A stretch of DNA of 64,000 nt, taken from VRUE01 sp963697805 (GTDB taxonomy: Bacteria > Actinomycetota > Thermoleophilia > Solirubrobacterales > 70-9). The number at the start of each line of letters is the position of its first letter. Positions within the stretch are counted from its first letter, which is position 1. Location: the NCBI GenBank assembly GCA_963697805.1, contig CAVOPB010000005.1:248001-312000 (forward strand), read 5' to 3'. Shown here piece by piece: positions 1 through 8,419 of this stretch. The position numbers and the translations under genes are program-made. Under the pieces are notes generated by a model that saw only the letters and a program-made list of their open reading frames with translations, had not been told where the DNA came from and made no database searches.

Positions 1-879
1 GGTCACGATCCCGGCCCGATCCTGGGCCTCGGCCGTCGAGGCGCCGAGGTGAGGGGTGACCACGACGTCATCGCGGGCGAAGATCGGGTGATCGGTGAAC
101 GGCTCGGAGGGGAAGACGTCGAGGGCCGCCCCGGCCAGCTTGCCCGACTCCAGTGCTTTGAGGAGGGCGTCGAGATCGACGAGCTCGCCGCGGGCGCAGT
201 TGACGACCCGGGCCCCGTCCTTCATCGCCGCGATCGAGTCGGCGTTGATGAGGCCGATCGTCTCGGGGGTCTTCGGGACGTGGACGGTGACGATGTCGGC
301 GGCAGCGAGCAGGTCCTCGAGCTCGGCGGCCCCCTCGACCCCGAGCTCGCGGAAGCGCTCCGCGGAGACGAACTTGTCGAAGGCGATCACGTCCATCTCG
401 AAGCTCTGGGCGCGTCGCGCGACCAACTGGCCGATCCGCCCGAACCCGATCACGCCGAGCGTCTTGCCGTATAGCTCGGTGCCCTTGAAGCGCGACCGCT
501 CCCAGGCGCCTCCGACGAGCGTCGCCTGCGCCTGGGGGATGTTGCGGCAGAGCGCCAGCATCAACGCCAGGGTGTGCTCGGCTGCGGCGACCGAGTTCGA
601 TTCGGGCGCGTTGGCGACGATGATGCCCCGCCTGGTCGCGGCGGTGATGTCGACGTTGTCGACCCCGGTCCCGGCGCGGCCGATGACCTTGAGGCGCTCG
701 GCGCGGCCGATCAGGTCGTCCGTCAGCTGCGTCGCCGATCGGACCAGGATCGCGTCGTAGGAGCCGATTTCCTCGCGCAGCTCCTCGTCGGACATGTCGA
801 ACCCGAGGTCGACGTCGAAGCTCTCGCGCAGCAGCTCGATCCCCGAATCGGCGATCTTCTCCTTGACGAGGACCTTCAA
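1..879 (-). CDS. serA: D-3-phosphoglycerate dehydrogenase (C-terminus beyond the window)
   Basis: Oxidises 3-phosphoglycerate to 3-phosphohydroxypyruvate with NAD, the first step of serine synthesis, in the cytoplasm. 293 codons are visible. They hold the nucleotide-binding motif GFGRIG (residues 145-150), the substrate/catalytic Arg in NCARGE (about 230), Glu in FPSEP (about 259) and His in TPHLGAST (277). The remaining C-terminal part, including any ACT or intervening regulatory domain, lies off the left edge. The start is TTG; it overlaps the serC stop as TTGA, and no other start fits the conserved N-terminus MKVLVKEKIA. The overlap with serC implies translational coupling of consecutive pathway enzymes. 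Confidence 0.95.
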   Translation of the reverse strand, partial: MKVLVKEKIADSGIELLRESFDVDLGFDMSDEELREEIGSYDAILVRSATQLTDDLIGRAERLKVIGRAGTGVDNVDITAATRRGIIVANAPESNSVAAAEHTLALMLALCRNIPQAQATLVGGAWERSRFKGTELYGKTLGVIGFGRIGQLVARRAQSFEMDVIAFDKFVSAERFRELGVEGAAELEDLLAAADIVTVHVPKTPETIGLINADSIAAMKDGARVVNCARGELVDLDALLKALESGKLAGAALDVFPSEPFTDHPIFARDDVVVTPHLGASTAEAQDRAGIVT

Positions 880-2015
880 CGTGCCACTCCGTCGGCGTGC
901 TCGACCACCCAGTCGATGCAAGCCGTCAGGGCCTGCACGTCGGCGGGGTCGACGGTCGGGAACATCCCTACCCGCAGCTGGTTGCGGCCCAGCTTGCGGT
1001 AGGGCTCGACGTCAACGATCCCGTTCGACCGCAACGCCGAGGCGAGCGCGGCGGCATCGACGCCGTCCCCGAAGTCGATCGTGCCGACGACGAGCGAGCG
1101 CTTGTCCGGGTTGGCGACGAATGGGGTCGCCCAATCCGCCGCCTCGGCCCAGCTGTAGAGCGCCTCCGATGAGGCACGGGAGCGGCCGACGGACCACTCG
1201 AGGCCGCCTTCGGCGAGCATCCACTCGACCTGATCGGCGAGCAGCAGCAGGGTCGCGAGGGCGGGTGTGTTGTAGGTCTGGTTCTTGCGCGAGTTCTCGA
1301 TCGCCGCCGGGAGCGAGAGAAACGAGGGCTGCCAACGCCCCGCGGCGCCGTCGAGCTCCTCGGCCCTGGCGATCGCGGCGGGGCTGAGCAGCGCCAGCCA
1401 GAGCCCGCCGTCGGCGCCGAAGGCCTTCTGCGGCGCGAAGTAGTAGGCGTCCGCCTCGGCCGGGTCGAGCGGTAGCCCCGCGGCCCCCGAGGTGCCGTCG
1501 ACCAGAACCAGCGCCTCGCCCGCTCCCTGCGGGCGCCGGACCCCGACCATGACGCCGGTCGAGGTCTCGTTGTGGGCCCAGGCAATCGTGTCGGCGGCCG
1601 GGTCGGCGCTCGGCTCGGGAGCGTCACCCGGCTCGGCCTCGATCAGGATCGGGTCTTTGAGGAACGGTGCGGCCGCCGTCTCCTTCGCGAACTTCCCCGA
1701 GAACTCGCCGTAGGTGAGGTGGAGGGCACGATCGCGGACGAGCCAGGCGGCGGCGGCGTCCCAGAAGGCCGTCGTGCCGCCGTTGCCGATCACGACCTCG
1801 TATCCATCTGGCAGCCCGAACAGCTCGGCGAGCCCGTCGCGGACCGCGCCGACGAGGTCGCGGACCGGCGCCTGGCGGTGCGAGGTGCCCATCAGGTCCG
1901 AGCGCTCTGCCAGGCGCGCGAGCGCCTCGGGGCGCACCTTCGAGGGTCCGCAGCCGAAGCGGCCATCGGCCGGCTTCAGTTCGGCGGGGATCTCTGCTGT
2001 TCTGGTCGCTGTCAT
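876..2015 (-). CDS. serC: phosphoserine aminotransferase
   Basis: PLP enzyme that converts 3-phosphohydroxypyruvate and glutamate to phosphoserine, the step after SerA. 379 aa. The N-terminus IPAELKPADGRFGCGPSKVR matches the actinobacterial SerC type, and the PLP lysine lies in APQKAFGADGG. I chose the ATG at 2015 rather than the upstream in-frame start at 2078, because the extra 21 residues look like untranslated leader and family members begin close to the IPAELKP segment. A TAACCT hexamer (2032-2037) lies 16 nt upstream. The gene runs directly into serA; serB is not in the window. Confidence 0.95.
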   Translation of the reverse strand: MTATRTAEIPAELKPADGRFGCGPSKVRPEALARLAERSDLMGTSHRQAPVRDLVGAVRDGLAELFGLPDGYEVVIGNGGTTAFWDAAAAWLVRDRALHLTYGEFSGKFAKETAAAPFLKDPILIEAEPGDAPEPSADPAADTIAWAHNETSTGVMVGVRRPQGAGEALVLVDGTSGAAGLPLDPAEADAYYFAPQKAFGADGGLWLALLSPAAIARAEELDGAAGRWQPSFLSLPAAIENSRKNQTYNTPALATLLLLADQVEWMLAEGGLEWSVGRSRASSEALYSWAEAADWATPFVANPDKRSLVVGTIDFGDGVDAAALASALRSNGIVDVEPYRKLGRNQLRVGMFPTVDPADVQALTACIDWVVEHADGVAR

Positions 2016-2085
2016 CGTCGGCGGGGGCGACAGGTTAGTGACCCGCGCGGGTGGACCATGCGTCGAAACTTCGGTCACCTTCGCA

Positions 2086-2091
2086 TAGGAT
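2086..2091 (+). promoter_or_regulatory. -10 element for the cupin gene
   Basis: TAGGAT ends 6 nt before the ATG at 2098, so a start point at the A of ATG is expected (leaderless mRNA). Confidence 0.6.
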
Positions 2092-2097
2092 TGGCCG

Positions 2098-2529
2098 ATG
2101 GCCGACGGGGAAGGTACGGGAGCGATCGAGGGCGAGGGCTATGCCGTCGCCAACATCTCCGACCTCGGCGAGGGCTGGGGGTTCCGCAAGGTCCGCAGGG
2201 GGCTCGGGGTCACCGCCTTCGGCGTCAACGCGATCGTGATGCCGCCGGCCTACGAGACCGGCAGCCACTACCACGACGAGCAGGAGGAGCTCTACTTCCT
2301 CCACAGCGGCCGGGTCGAGATCGAGTTCGGCGACGGGACCTCCCATGTGCTCGAGCCGGGGGGACTGGCCCGGGTCGACGCCGCGACGGTCCGCAAGCTC
2401 CGCAACCTCAGCGACAGCGAGGACGCGGTCTACGTCTGCATCGGCGGCAAGGACGGCTACGTCGGCCGCGACGGCCATGCTCCCGAGGGCGAGACCCGAG
2501 GGCACGACGGCCCGCCGGGCGCCGCGTAG
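2098..2529 (+). CDS. cupin-domain protein
   Basis: Small single-domain cupin of 143 aa; function unknown. The first cupin motif is clear (GSHYHDEQEE, residues 55-64, with His57, His59 and Glu63 as likely metal ligands), followed by the LHSGRVEIEFGDG beta turn. The second motif, LEPGGLARVDAATVRKLRN, lacks the usual histidine, so the metal site may have three ligands or be lost. No signal peptide or membrane segment. It is divergent from serC and converges on ilvC with only one base between the two stop codons. Such proteins are often annotated as sugar isomerase-like or quercetinase-like cupins; nothing here fixes a substrate. Confidence 0.8.
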   Translation: MADGEGTGAIEGEGYAVANISDLGEGWGFRKVRRGLGVTAFGVNAIVMPPAYETGSHYHDEQEELYFLHSGRVEIEFGDGTSHVLEPGGLARVDAATVRKLRNLSDSEDAVYVCIGGKDGYVGRDGHAPEGETRGHDGPPGAA

Positions 2530-2530
2530 C

Positions 2531-3541
2531 TCAGAAGTCCTCGTCGATCCAGGACATCGTCCCGCGGAGATCCTTGCCGACCTCCTCGATCGGGTGGCTT
2601 GCACCCTCCTCGCGCATCCGCGAGAGGTTCTCGCCCCCGGCGCGGTTCTCGGCGATCCACTCGCGCGCGAACTCGCCCGACTGGATTTCCTCGAGCACCT
2701 TCTTCATCGCAGCCCGAGACTCATCGCCGATCACCCGTTTGCCGCGGGTCATGTCGCCGTACTCGGCGGTGTTGGAGATCGAGTAGCGCATCCCCTGGAT
2801 CCCCTTCTCGTACATCAGGTCGGCGATCAGCTTCAGCTCGTGGAGGCACTCGAAGTAGGCGAGGCGCGGGTCGTATCCGGCCTCGACCAGCGTCTCGTAG
2901 CCGGCACGGACCAGTTCGGAGGCGCCGCCGCAGAGGACGGCCTGCTCACCGAATAGATCGGTCTCGCACTCGTCCTTGAAGGTCGTCTCGATGATCGCGG
3001 CGCGGCCGCCGCCGATCCCGGCCGCGTAGGCGAGGACGAGGTCGTGCGCATCGCCGGTCGCGTCCTGGTGGACGGCCATCAGGCAGGGGACGCCGTGACC
3101 TTCCTCGAACTGGCGCCGGACCAGGTGGCCGGGCCCCTTCGGGGCGACCATGCCGACGTCGATGCCGGGCGGCGGCTGGATCTGGTCGAAGTGGATCGAG
3201 AAGCCATGAGCGAAGAGCAGGAGGTTGCCGGGAGCGATCCCGTCGGCGATCTCGGACTTCCAGACCTCGGCCTGTTTCTCGTCGGGCAAGAGGACCATGA
3301 CGACGTCGCCGCGGCTGGCGGCTTCGGCGATGTCGAGCACCTCGAGGCCGGCCTCCTCGGCCTTGGCCCGGCTGGAGGAGTCAAGCCGCAGTCCGACCAC
3401 GACGTCGACCCCGGAGTCCTTGAGGTTGAGTGCGTGGGCGTGGCCCTGGGAGCCGTAGCCGAGGATGGCCACGGTCTTCCCCTGCAGCTTCGAGAGGTCG
3501 GCGTCCTTGTCGTAGAAGATGTCGTCGGTTCGCATCACCAT
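2531..3541 (-). CDS. ilvC: ketol-acid reductoisomerase
   Basis: Converts acetolactate or acetohydroxybutyrate to the dihydroxy acids of valine and isoleucine synthesis, using NAD(P)H and Mg2+. 336 aa, the short class I form. The Rossmann motif GYGSQGHAHA is near the N-terminus. The following loop, GLRLDSSSRAK, has Arg and Ser residues typical of NADPH preference. Downstream are APKGPGH and the C-terminal knotted domain (FKDECETDLFGEQ, YFECLHELKLIADLM). The start region reads ATG-GTG-ATG (3541, 3538, 3535); I kept the first because a TAGCCT hexamer ends 7 nt upstream. ilvB-ilvN are 10 kb away on the same strand, so the ilv genes are split. Confidence 0.96.
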   Translation of the reverse strand: MVMRTDDIFYDKDADLSKLQGKTVAILGYGSQGHAHALNLKDSGVDVVVGLRLDSSSRAKAEEAGLEVLDIAEAASRGDVVMVLLPDEKQAEVWKSEIADGIAPGNLLLFAHGFSIHFDQIQPPPGIDVGMVAPKGPGHLVRRQFEEGHGVPCLMAVHQDATGDAHDLVLAYAAGIGGGRAAIIETTFKDECETDLFGEQAVLCGGASELVRAGYETLVEAGYDPRLAYFECLHELKLIADLMYEKGIQGMRYSISNTAEYGDMTRGKRVIGDESRAAMKKVLEEIQSGEFAREWIAENRAGGENLSRMREEGASHPIEEVGKDLRGTMSWIDEDF

Positions 3542-3548
3542 GCCGGGC

Positions 3549-3554
3549 AGGCTA
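3549..3554 (-). promoter_or_regulatory. -10 element for ilvC, overlapping the menE stop codon
   Basis: TAGCCT ends 7 nt before the ilvC ATG; its first three bases are the TAG stop codon of menE. Confidence 0.5.
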
Positions 3555-4877
3555 ACGAAGCGCCCGCCTCAGCAACTTGCCCGACGGCGTCCGCGGCAGC
3601 GCCGAGGCGAGCTCAACCCGCTTCGGGACCTTGAAGCCGGCGAGCGAGACCGCGCAGTGGCGGCGGAGGTCGTCCGGGGTCGCGTCGGAGCCGTCCTCGA
3701 GTACCACGACCGCGGTGACGGCCTGCTGCCACTCGGGGTCATCGCGGCCGACGACCGCCGCGTCGGCGACCTCCGGGTGGCGGAGGAGGACCTGCTCGAC
3801 CTCGGCCGGGACGATGTTCTCGCCGCCGCTGACGATCATGTCGTCGATCCGGTCCTCGATGTAGAGGAAGCCGTCATCGTCGATCCGCCCGAGGTCGCCG
3901 GTGTGGAGCCAGCCGTCGGAGTCGGATCTGCCGGGGGCGACGGTCGGCCCCTGGACGAGGATCTCGCCTTCCTGAATCCGCAGGTGGGTCGTCAACAGCG
4001 GGCGGCCGGCGGAGCCGAGCTTGCGCTTCGCGTCGGCGGGGGCGAGGGTCGTCACCTGCGAGCAGGCCTCGGTCAGGCCGTAGGTCTGAACCACCGTCGC
4101 GCCCTTCCCGATCGCCTCCTCGAGGGGGTCTTCGGGGACGGGCCCACCGCCGATCAGGATCGCCCGCGGGCCGGAGAGATCGGCACCGGCCTCGAGCAGC
4201 CTGGTCAGCATCGTCGCGACCAGCGAGAGGACGGAGATGCCGTCCTCTTCGAGCGAGGCGGCGACGCGGTCGACGTCAAAGCCGTCGTGGATCACCGCGG
4301 TGGTGCCGTAGACGGCGGAGCGCATCACGATCCCGAGGCCGGAGATGTGACTCAGCGGCAGACAGCAGAGCCAGCGGTCCTGGGGCTCGACGCCGATGTT
4401 GAAGGCGGACCCGACCGCGCTCCAGAGGAAGTTGCCGTAGGTGAGGCCGACCGGGTCGGGCACGCCGGTGCTGCCGGCGGTGAGGACACGGCAGCAGATC
4501 GCGTCCATGTCGTGCTCGCCGAGCAGCGGCAGGTCGGCCTCGGTCTGGGTCAGCTCGCCCGGGTCGTCGAGCTCGATCGCCGGTTCGGTCGCCTCGATCA
4601 CCGCGGCGCGCTCCTCGGCGCCCATCGACGGCCCGAGCGGGAGGAGGACGGCGCCGACCTTGAGCAGCGCGTGGACGAGGACGACCTGCTCGCGCCGCGG
4701 GTGCATGCTGAGCGCGACCGTCGAGCCGCGGCGCACGCCGTGGGCGGCGAGGCGGCGGGCGACCCAGGTCGCCTCCGCCTCGAGCTCGGCGAACGTCACC
4801 TCGACGCCGTCCGCGACGAGCGCGGTGCGATCGGGGCAACTCTGTGATCTCTGGGCGAGCCAGTCGTCGAGCTTCAT
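3552..4877 (-). CDS. menE: o-succinylbenzoate--CoA ligase
   Basis: ANL-family adenylate-forming enzyme of 441 aa that activates o-succinylbenzoate to its CoA thioester for MenB. It shows YGLTEACSQ (A5), LHTGDLGRIDDDGFL with YIEDRIDDMIVSGGENI (A7/A8), and the C-terminal lysine in RTPSGKLLRR (A10). The phosphate-binding loop TAGSTGVPDPVGLTYG is unusual: the lysine that normally follows the proline is missing. The assignment to MenE rather than a generic acyl-CoA ligase rests on the surrounding men genes. The ATG at 4877 starts MKLDDWLAQR, a typical ANL N-terminus; a longer open frame extends upstream across menB and is ignored. It is divergent from menB with 21 bp between them. Confidence 0.88.
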   Translation of the reverse strand: MKLDDWLAQRSQSCPDRTALVADGVEVTFAELEAEATWVARRLAAHGVRRGSTVALSMHPRREQVVLVHALLKVGAVLLPLGPSMGAEERAAVIEATEPAIELDDPGELTQTEADLPLLGEHDMDAICCRVLTAGSTGVPDPVGLTYGNFLWSAVGSAFNIGVEPQDRWLCCLPLSHISGLGIVMRSAVYGTTAVIHDGFDVDRVAASLEEDGISVLSLVATMLTRLLEAGADLSGPRAILIGGGPVPEDPLEEAIGKGATVVQTYGLTEACSQVTTLAPADAKRKLGSAGRPLLTTHLRIQEGEILVQGPTVAPGRSDSDGWLHTGDLGRIDDDGFLYIEDRIDDMIVSGGENIVPAEVEQVLLRHPEVADAAVVGRDDPEWQQAVTAVVVLEDGSDATPDDLRRHCAVSLAGFKVPKRVELASALPRTPSGKLLRRALR

Positions 4878-4898
4878 CGGGGCCGGGATATCGTTGCC

Positions 4899-5771
4899 AT
4901 GATGCCGAACCGTCACAAGGATGCCCCACCCGAGGAGGAGTTGTACGCGCCGATCGAGTGGCAGGCGGCGGCCGAGGGGTACGAGGACATCCGCTACGAG
5001 ACGGGTGAGGGGATCGCGAGGATCACGATCGACCGCCCCGAGGTCCGCAATGCCTTCCGGCCGCAGACGCTGATCGAGATCTCCGCCGCACTCGAGCTTG
5101 CCCGTGAGGACACCGAGGTCGGCGTCGTCGTCCTCACCGGCGAGGGGGACAAGGCGTTCTGCTCGGGCGGTGACCAGAGGGTCCGCGGCGACAGCGGCTA
5201 TGTCGCCGAGGGAGCCAGCCTCGGGCGCTTCCACGTCACCGACCTCCAGGTACAGATGCGGCGCCTGCCAAAGCCCGTGGTCGCGATGGTCGCGGGCTGG
5301 GCCGCCGGCGGCGGTCACGTCCTCCACGTCTGCTGCGACCTGACGATCGCGGCCGACAACGCCCACTTCGGCCAGACCGGGCCGCGGGTCGGGTCCTGGG
5401 ACGGCGGCTTCGGCGCCTCCCTCCTACGCGACCTCGTCGGGACCAAGAAGGCGAAGGAGTTCTGGCTGCTCTGCCGCTCCTACGACGCCGAGGAGGCACT
5501 GGAGATGGGCCTCGTCAACTCGGTTGTGCCGCTCGCGAGCCTCGAACGGGAGACGGTCGCCTGGTGCCGGGAGATGCTCTCCCTGTCCCCCTTCGCCCTG
5601 CGCCTGGTCAAGTCCAGCTTCAACGCCCACGAGGATGGTTATGCCGGGATCCAACAGCTCGCCCATGACACCAACCTCCTCTTCTACGGCTCCGAGGAGG
5701 CCCGCGAGGGCCGCGATGCTTTCAAGGAGAAGCGCCGCCCTGACTTCTCGAAGTTCCCGAGGCGGCCATGA
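4899..5771 (+). CDS. menB: 1,4-dihydroxy-2-naphthoyl-CoA synthase
   Basis: Crotonase-fold enzyme of 290 aa that closes the second ring of the naphthoquinone from o-succinylbenzoyl-CoA. The MenB signature is clear: CSGGDQRVRG (oxyanion hole), AGGGHVLHVCCDLTIAADNA, then FGQTGPRVGSWDGGFG. These separate MenB from ordinary enoyl-CoA hydratases. The start reads ATGATG (4899, 4902); a TATCGT hexamer at 4889-4894 is 4 or 7 nt upstream. The stop codon overlaps the menA start as ATGA, so the two are probably translationally coupled. Confidence 0.95.
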   Translation: MMPNRHKDAPPEEELYAPIEWQAAAEGYEDIRYETGEGIARITIDRPEVRNAFRPQTLIEISAALELAREDTEVGVVVLTGEGDKAFCSGGDQRVRGDSGYVAEGASLGRFHVTDLQVQMRRLPKPVVAMVAGWAAGGGHVLHVCCDLTIAADNAHFGQTGPRVGSWDGGFGASLLRDLVGTKKAKEFWLLCRSYDAEEALEMGLVNSVVPLASLERETVAWCREMLSLSPFALRLVKSSFNAHEDGYAGIQQLAHDTNLLFYGSEEAREGRDAFKEKRRPDFSKFPRRP

Positions 5772-6646
5772 GGATCTGGCTGATGGCGGCGCGGCCGCGG
5801 ACCCTGCCGGCGGCGATCGCCCCGGTCCTGGTCGGCACCGCGGCGGCGGTCGAACTTGAAGGCGCGCTGCCCCGCGTCGGCGCTTTCATCGCGGCGCTAG
5901 TCGGCAGTATCTTCATCCAGATCGGGACCAACCTCGCCAACGACTACTCGGACGCCAAGCGCGGGGCGGATACCGCCGACCGCCTCGGCCCGGTCCGCGT
6001 CACCTCGGCCGGGCTCGTGGCGCCGCAGCGGGTCCTGACCGCGACCTGGATCGCCTTCGGGATCGCGGTCGCCTGCGGCATCTACCTGGCGACGGTCGCC
6101 GGCGCGGTGATCCTCGTGATCGGCGCCTTCTCGATCGCCGCCGGCGTCCTCTACACGGGTGGCCCCCGCCCCTACGGCTACGCCGGCCTCGGCGAGGTCT
6201 TCGTCTTCCTCTTCTTCGGCCTGGTCGCGGTCAACGGCTCCTACTACGTCCAGGTCGAGCAGCTCGACGCGCTGCCGCTCGGGCTCTCGATATCGGTCGG
6301 GTTCCTGGCGACGGCGATCCTCGTCGTCAATAACGTCCGCGACATCGACACCGACAGGCGGGCGCAGAAGACAACCCTGGCGGTGCGGATGGGGCGCGAG
6401 AACGCCGTCGTCCTCTATCGGATGCTTGTCCTCGGCGCCTACCTGGCGCTGCCGATCACGCTGGTCGGCGCCGCCACGAGCCTCTGGCCGTTGATCGCCT
6501 TCGCCTCGCTGCCGCTCGCGGTGCCGCCACTGCGGACGATGTCGAATCGCACCGGCGCTGCGCTCAACGAGGCGCTGGCGGGAACCGGCGCGCTGCTTGG
6601 CGTCTTCAGCCTGCTCGTCTCGGCGGGGCTCCTGCTCGCCAGTTAG
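5768..6646 (+). CDS. menA: 1,4-dihydroxy-2-naphthoate polyprenyltransferase
   Basis: Integral membrane UbiA-family prenyltransferase of 292 aa that attaches the isoprenoid chain to 1,4-dihydroxy-2-naphthoate. Two Asp-rich motifs are seen: NLANDYSDAKRGAD (around residues 58-71), which binds the prenyl diphosphate, and NNVRDIDTDRRAQK (around 188-201). About eight hydrophobic helices separate them. The order menB-menA with a 4-nt overlap and a GAGG ribosome-binding sequence in the menB 3' end supports the assignment over heme or ubiquinone UbiA relatives. Confidence 0.94.
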   Translation: MRIWLMAARPRTLPAAIAPVLVGTAAAVELEGALPRVGAFIAALVGSIFIQIGTNLANDYSDAKRGADTADRLGPVRVTSAGLVAPQRVLTATWIAFGIAVACGIYLATVAGAVILVIGAFSIAAGVLYTGGPRPYGYAGLGEVFVFLFFGLVAVNGSYYVQVEQLDALPLGLSISVGFLATAILVVNNVRDIDTDRRAQKTTLAVRMGRENAVVLYRMLVLGAYLALPITLVGAATSLWPLIAFASLPLAVPPLRTMSNRTGAALNEALAGTGALLGVFSLLVSAGLLLAS

Positions 6647-6700
6647 GGCTCGATCGGGCCGGCGTTCTCGGCTACTCTAAGCCGCAGAGGGGGTACGTAC

Positions 6701-8392
6701 GTGTTCTCAAAGCTAGCCGGATTGAGAGTTCTGGCGGTTTTGATAGCAGCGCTGGCGGCGGCCGCGGCCGCGTCGGCGGCAACAAACCTGGCGCAGGAGG
6801 CAGGCACGGCCGGGTGCGTGACCGAGTCCGGGCTCGGGGGCGAGTGCCAGGACGGTCGCGGTCTGGTCGAACCGAGGGCGATCGCACTCAGCCCCGACGA
6901 CAACAACGCCTACGTCGCCGACGGGCTATGGAACAGCGTCTCGACCCTCGATCGCGACGCGGGCGGGACCCTGTCTCCGATCTCGAGCCCGTCCGGGTGC
7001 CTCTCGAGCGCGCCGACGTTCTACCCGGATTGCGCCGATGGCCGCGCCCTCGGAGGCGCCCGCGACGTCGCCGTCAGCCCCGACGGCAGGAGCGTCTACG
7101 TCGCCGCCGGGGACGACGATGGTGTCGCGGTCCTCGACCGCGATGCCGGCGATGGCGTTTTGACCCAGTCGAGCGGCGACGACGGCTGCGTGAACATCGA
7201 CGGCTCGAGCGAATGTCAGGAAGGCAACGCCCTCGACGAACCGGCATCGGTCGCCGTCAGCCCCGACGGCAGGAGCGTCTACGTCGCCTCGGAGGGGCCG
7301 GCCGGAGGGATCGCGGTCTTCGAACGCGATCCCGAAACGGGCGACCTCACACAGCTGTCGGGGACGCCGGGCTGCGTGAACGACACCGGTGGTGAGTGCA
7401 CCGATGGGCTCGCTCAGGCTCTGGGTGTCGAAACGGTCGAGGTCAGCCCCGACGGCAAGGCCGTCTACGCGCTCTCCCCCGCCCGCGACGCGATCACGCT
7501 CTACACCCGGGACACCACCTCGGGGGCGCTGACGCCGATCCCGGCGCCGACCGGCTGCATCGTCAGCAAATCGGCCGGCGGGTGCACGGTCGCGACCGGC
7601 CTGGGCGAGCCCCGGGCGATCGCCTTCTCGGGCGGCGGCGAGAATGCCTACGTCGCCTCCGAACGGCGCGACGCGATCCTCGTCTTCGACCGCGACGCCT
7701 CCTCGGGAACGCTCACGCAGAAGTTTGGGACGGCCGGTTGCGTCAGCAATACCGGTCTCTCGGACCCGATGCAGAACGGCACCGCCGGGGACTGCGTCAA
7801 TGGCGTCGCGATGGACGGGATCAGCTCGGTCGTCGTCCTCCCCGACGGGACCGGTCTCTACGCGACGACGAAGGAGGCATCGGGCCTCGTCGTCTTCGAA
7901 CGGGCCGCCGACGGGACGATCGCGCAGCGGCCGGGCACCGCCGGGTGCACGACAGAAACCGGCCTCGAAGACCCCGACCTTCCGTGGACCGAAGGGACCT
8001 GCCAGGACGGCCGGGCGCTGCTGCGGGCGAACGGGGTCGTGGCCGGCGGCGACAGCGGCAACGTCTACACCACGGCCCGCCTCGGCGGAGTCGCGAGCTT
8101 CGACGTCGTCGCGCCCCCGGTCCCCGAGGCGCCGGCGGCCGCCCCGCCGCCGCCTCCGCCGGCCACCAGCCCCGCGTGCGACGCCGCCAGGGCGACGGCG
8201 AGGACGATCTCGCAGCGACTGAAGACGCTCGGGCGGGAAAACGAGCGCCGAGCCCGCAAGGCGACCTTCGTCACCTCCGAGGCCGCCCGGGAAAGGCTTA
8301 ATGAAGCGGCCGAGCGCGGCCGCCGCAAGGCGAACCGGCTGAGGCTGGAACTCCGCAGGGCGACCGCGGCGGTCAACCGAGCCTGCGCCTGA
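6701..8392 (+). CDS. secreted seven-bladed beta-propeller with a cysteine pair in each blade
   Basis: 563 aa, no enzymatic function recognised. Residues 1-27 are a signal peptide (hydrophobic core, then ASAAT). Seven repeats follow, each built as GC...C.DG..L...r.vavSPDG.sVYVas...ai.vfdRD, so every blade carries two cysteines, probably a disulfide. A Pro-rich linker (PEAPAAAPPPPPPATSP) leads to a charged helical tail of about 70 residues that starts and ends with cysteine. The fold resembles lactonase-like or YVTN propellers, but no catalytic set is evident. The start is GTG, with AGAGGGGG (6686-6693) as ribosome-binding site and TACTCT (6673-6678) as -10 element. It sits between menA and menC without obvious pathway role. 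Confidence 0.8.
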   Translation: MFSKLAGLRVLAVLIAALAAAAAASAATNLAQEAGTAGCVTESGLGGECQDGRGLVEPRAIALSPDDNNAYVADGLWNSVSTLDRDAGGTLSPISSPSGCLSSAPTFYPDCADGRALGGARDVAVSPDGRSVYVAAGDDDGVAVLDRDAGDGVLTQSSGDDGCVNIDGSSECQEGNALDEPASVAVSPDGRSVYVASEGPAGGIAVFERDPETGDLTQLSGTPGCVNDTGGECTDGLAQALGVETVEVSPDGKAVYALSPARDAITLYTRDTTSGALTPIPAPTGCIVSKSAGGCTVATGLGEPRAIAFSGGGENAYVASERRDAILVFDRDASSGTLTQKFGTAGCVSNTGLSDPMQNGTAGDCVNGVAMDGISSVVVLPDGTGLYATTKEASGLVVFERAADGTIAQRPGTAGCTTETGLEDPDLPWTEGTCQDGRALLRANGVVAGGDSGNVYTTARLGGVASFDVVAPPVPEAPAAAPPPPPPATSPACDAARATARTISQRLKTLGRENERRARKATFVTSEAARERLNEAAERGRRKANRLRLELRRATAAVNRACA

Positions 8393-8407
8393 GCGCCGCC
8401 CGGGTGC

Positions 8408-8413
8408 AATGCT
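8408..8413 (+). promoter_or_regulatory. -10-like element for menC
   Basis: AATGCT ends 6 nt before the menC ATG; it keeps the A at -11 and T at -7 but not the first T. Confidence 0.4.
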
Positions 8414-8419
8414 TGGGCC

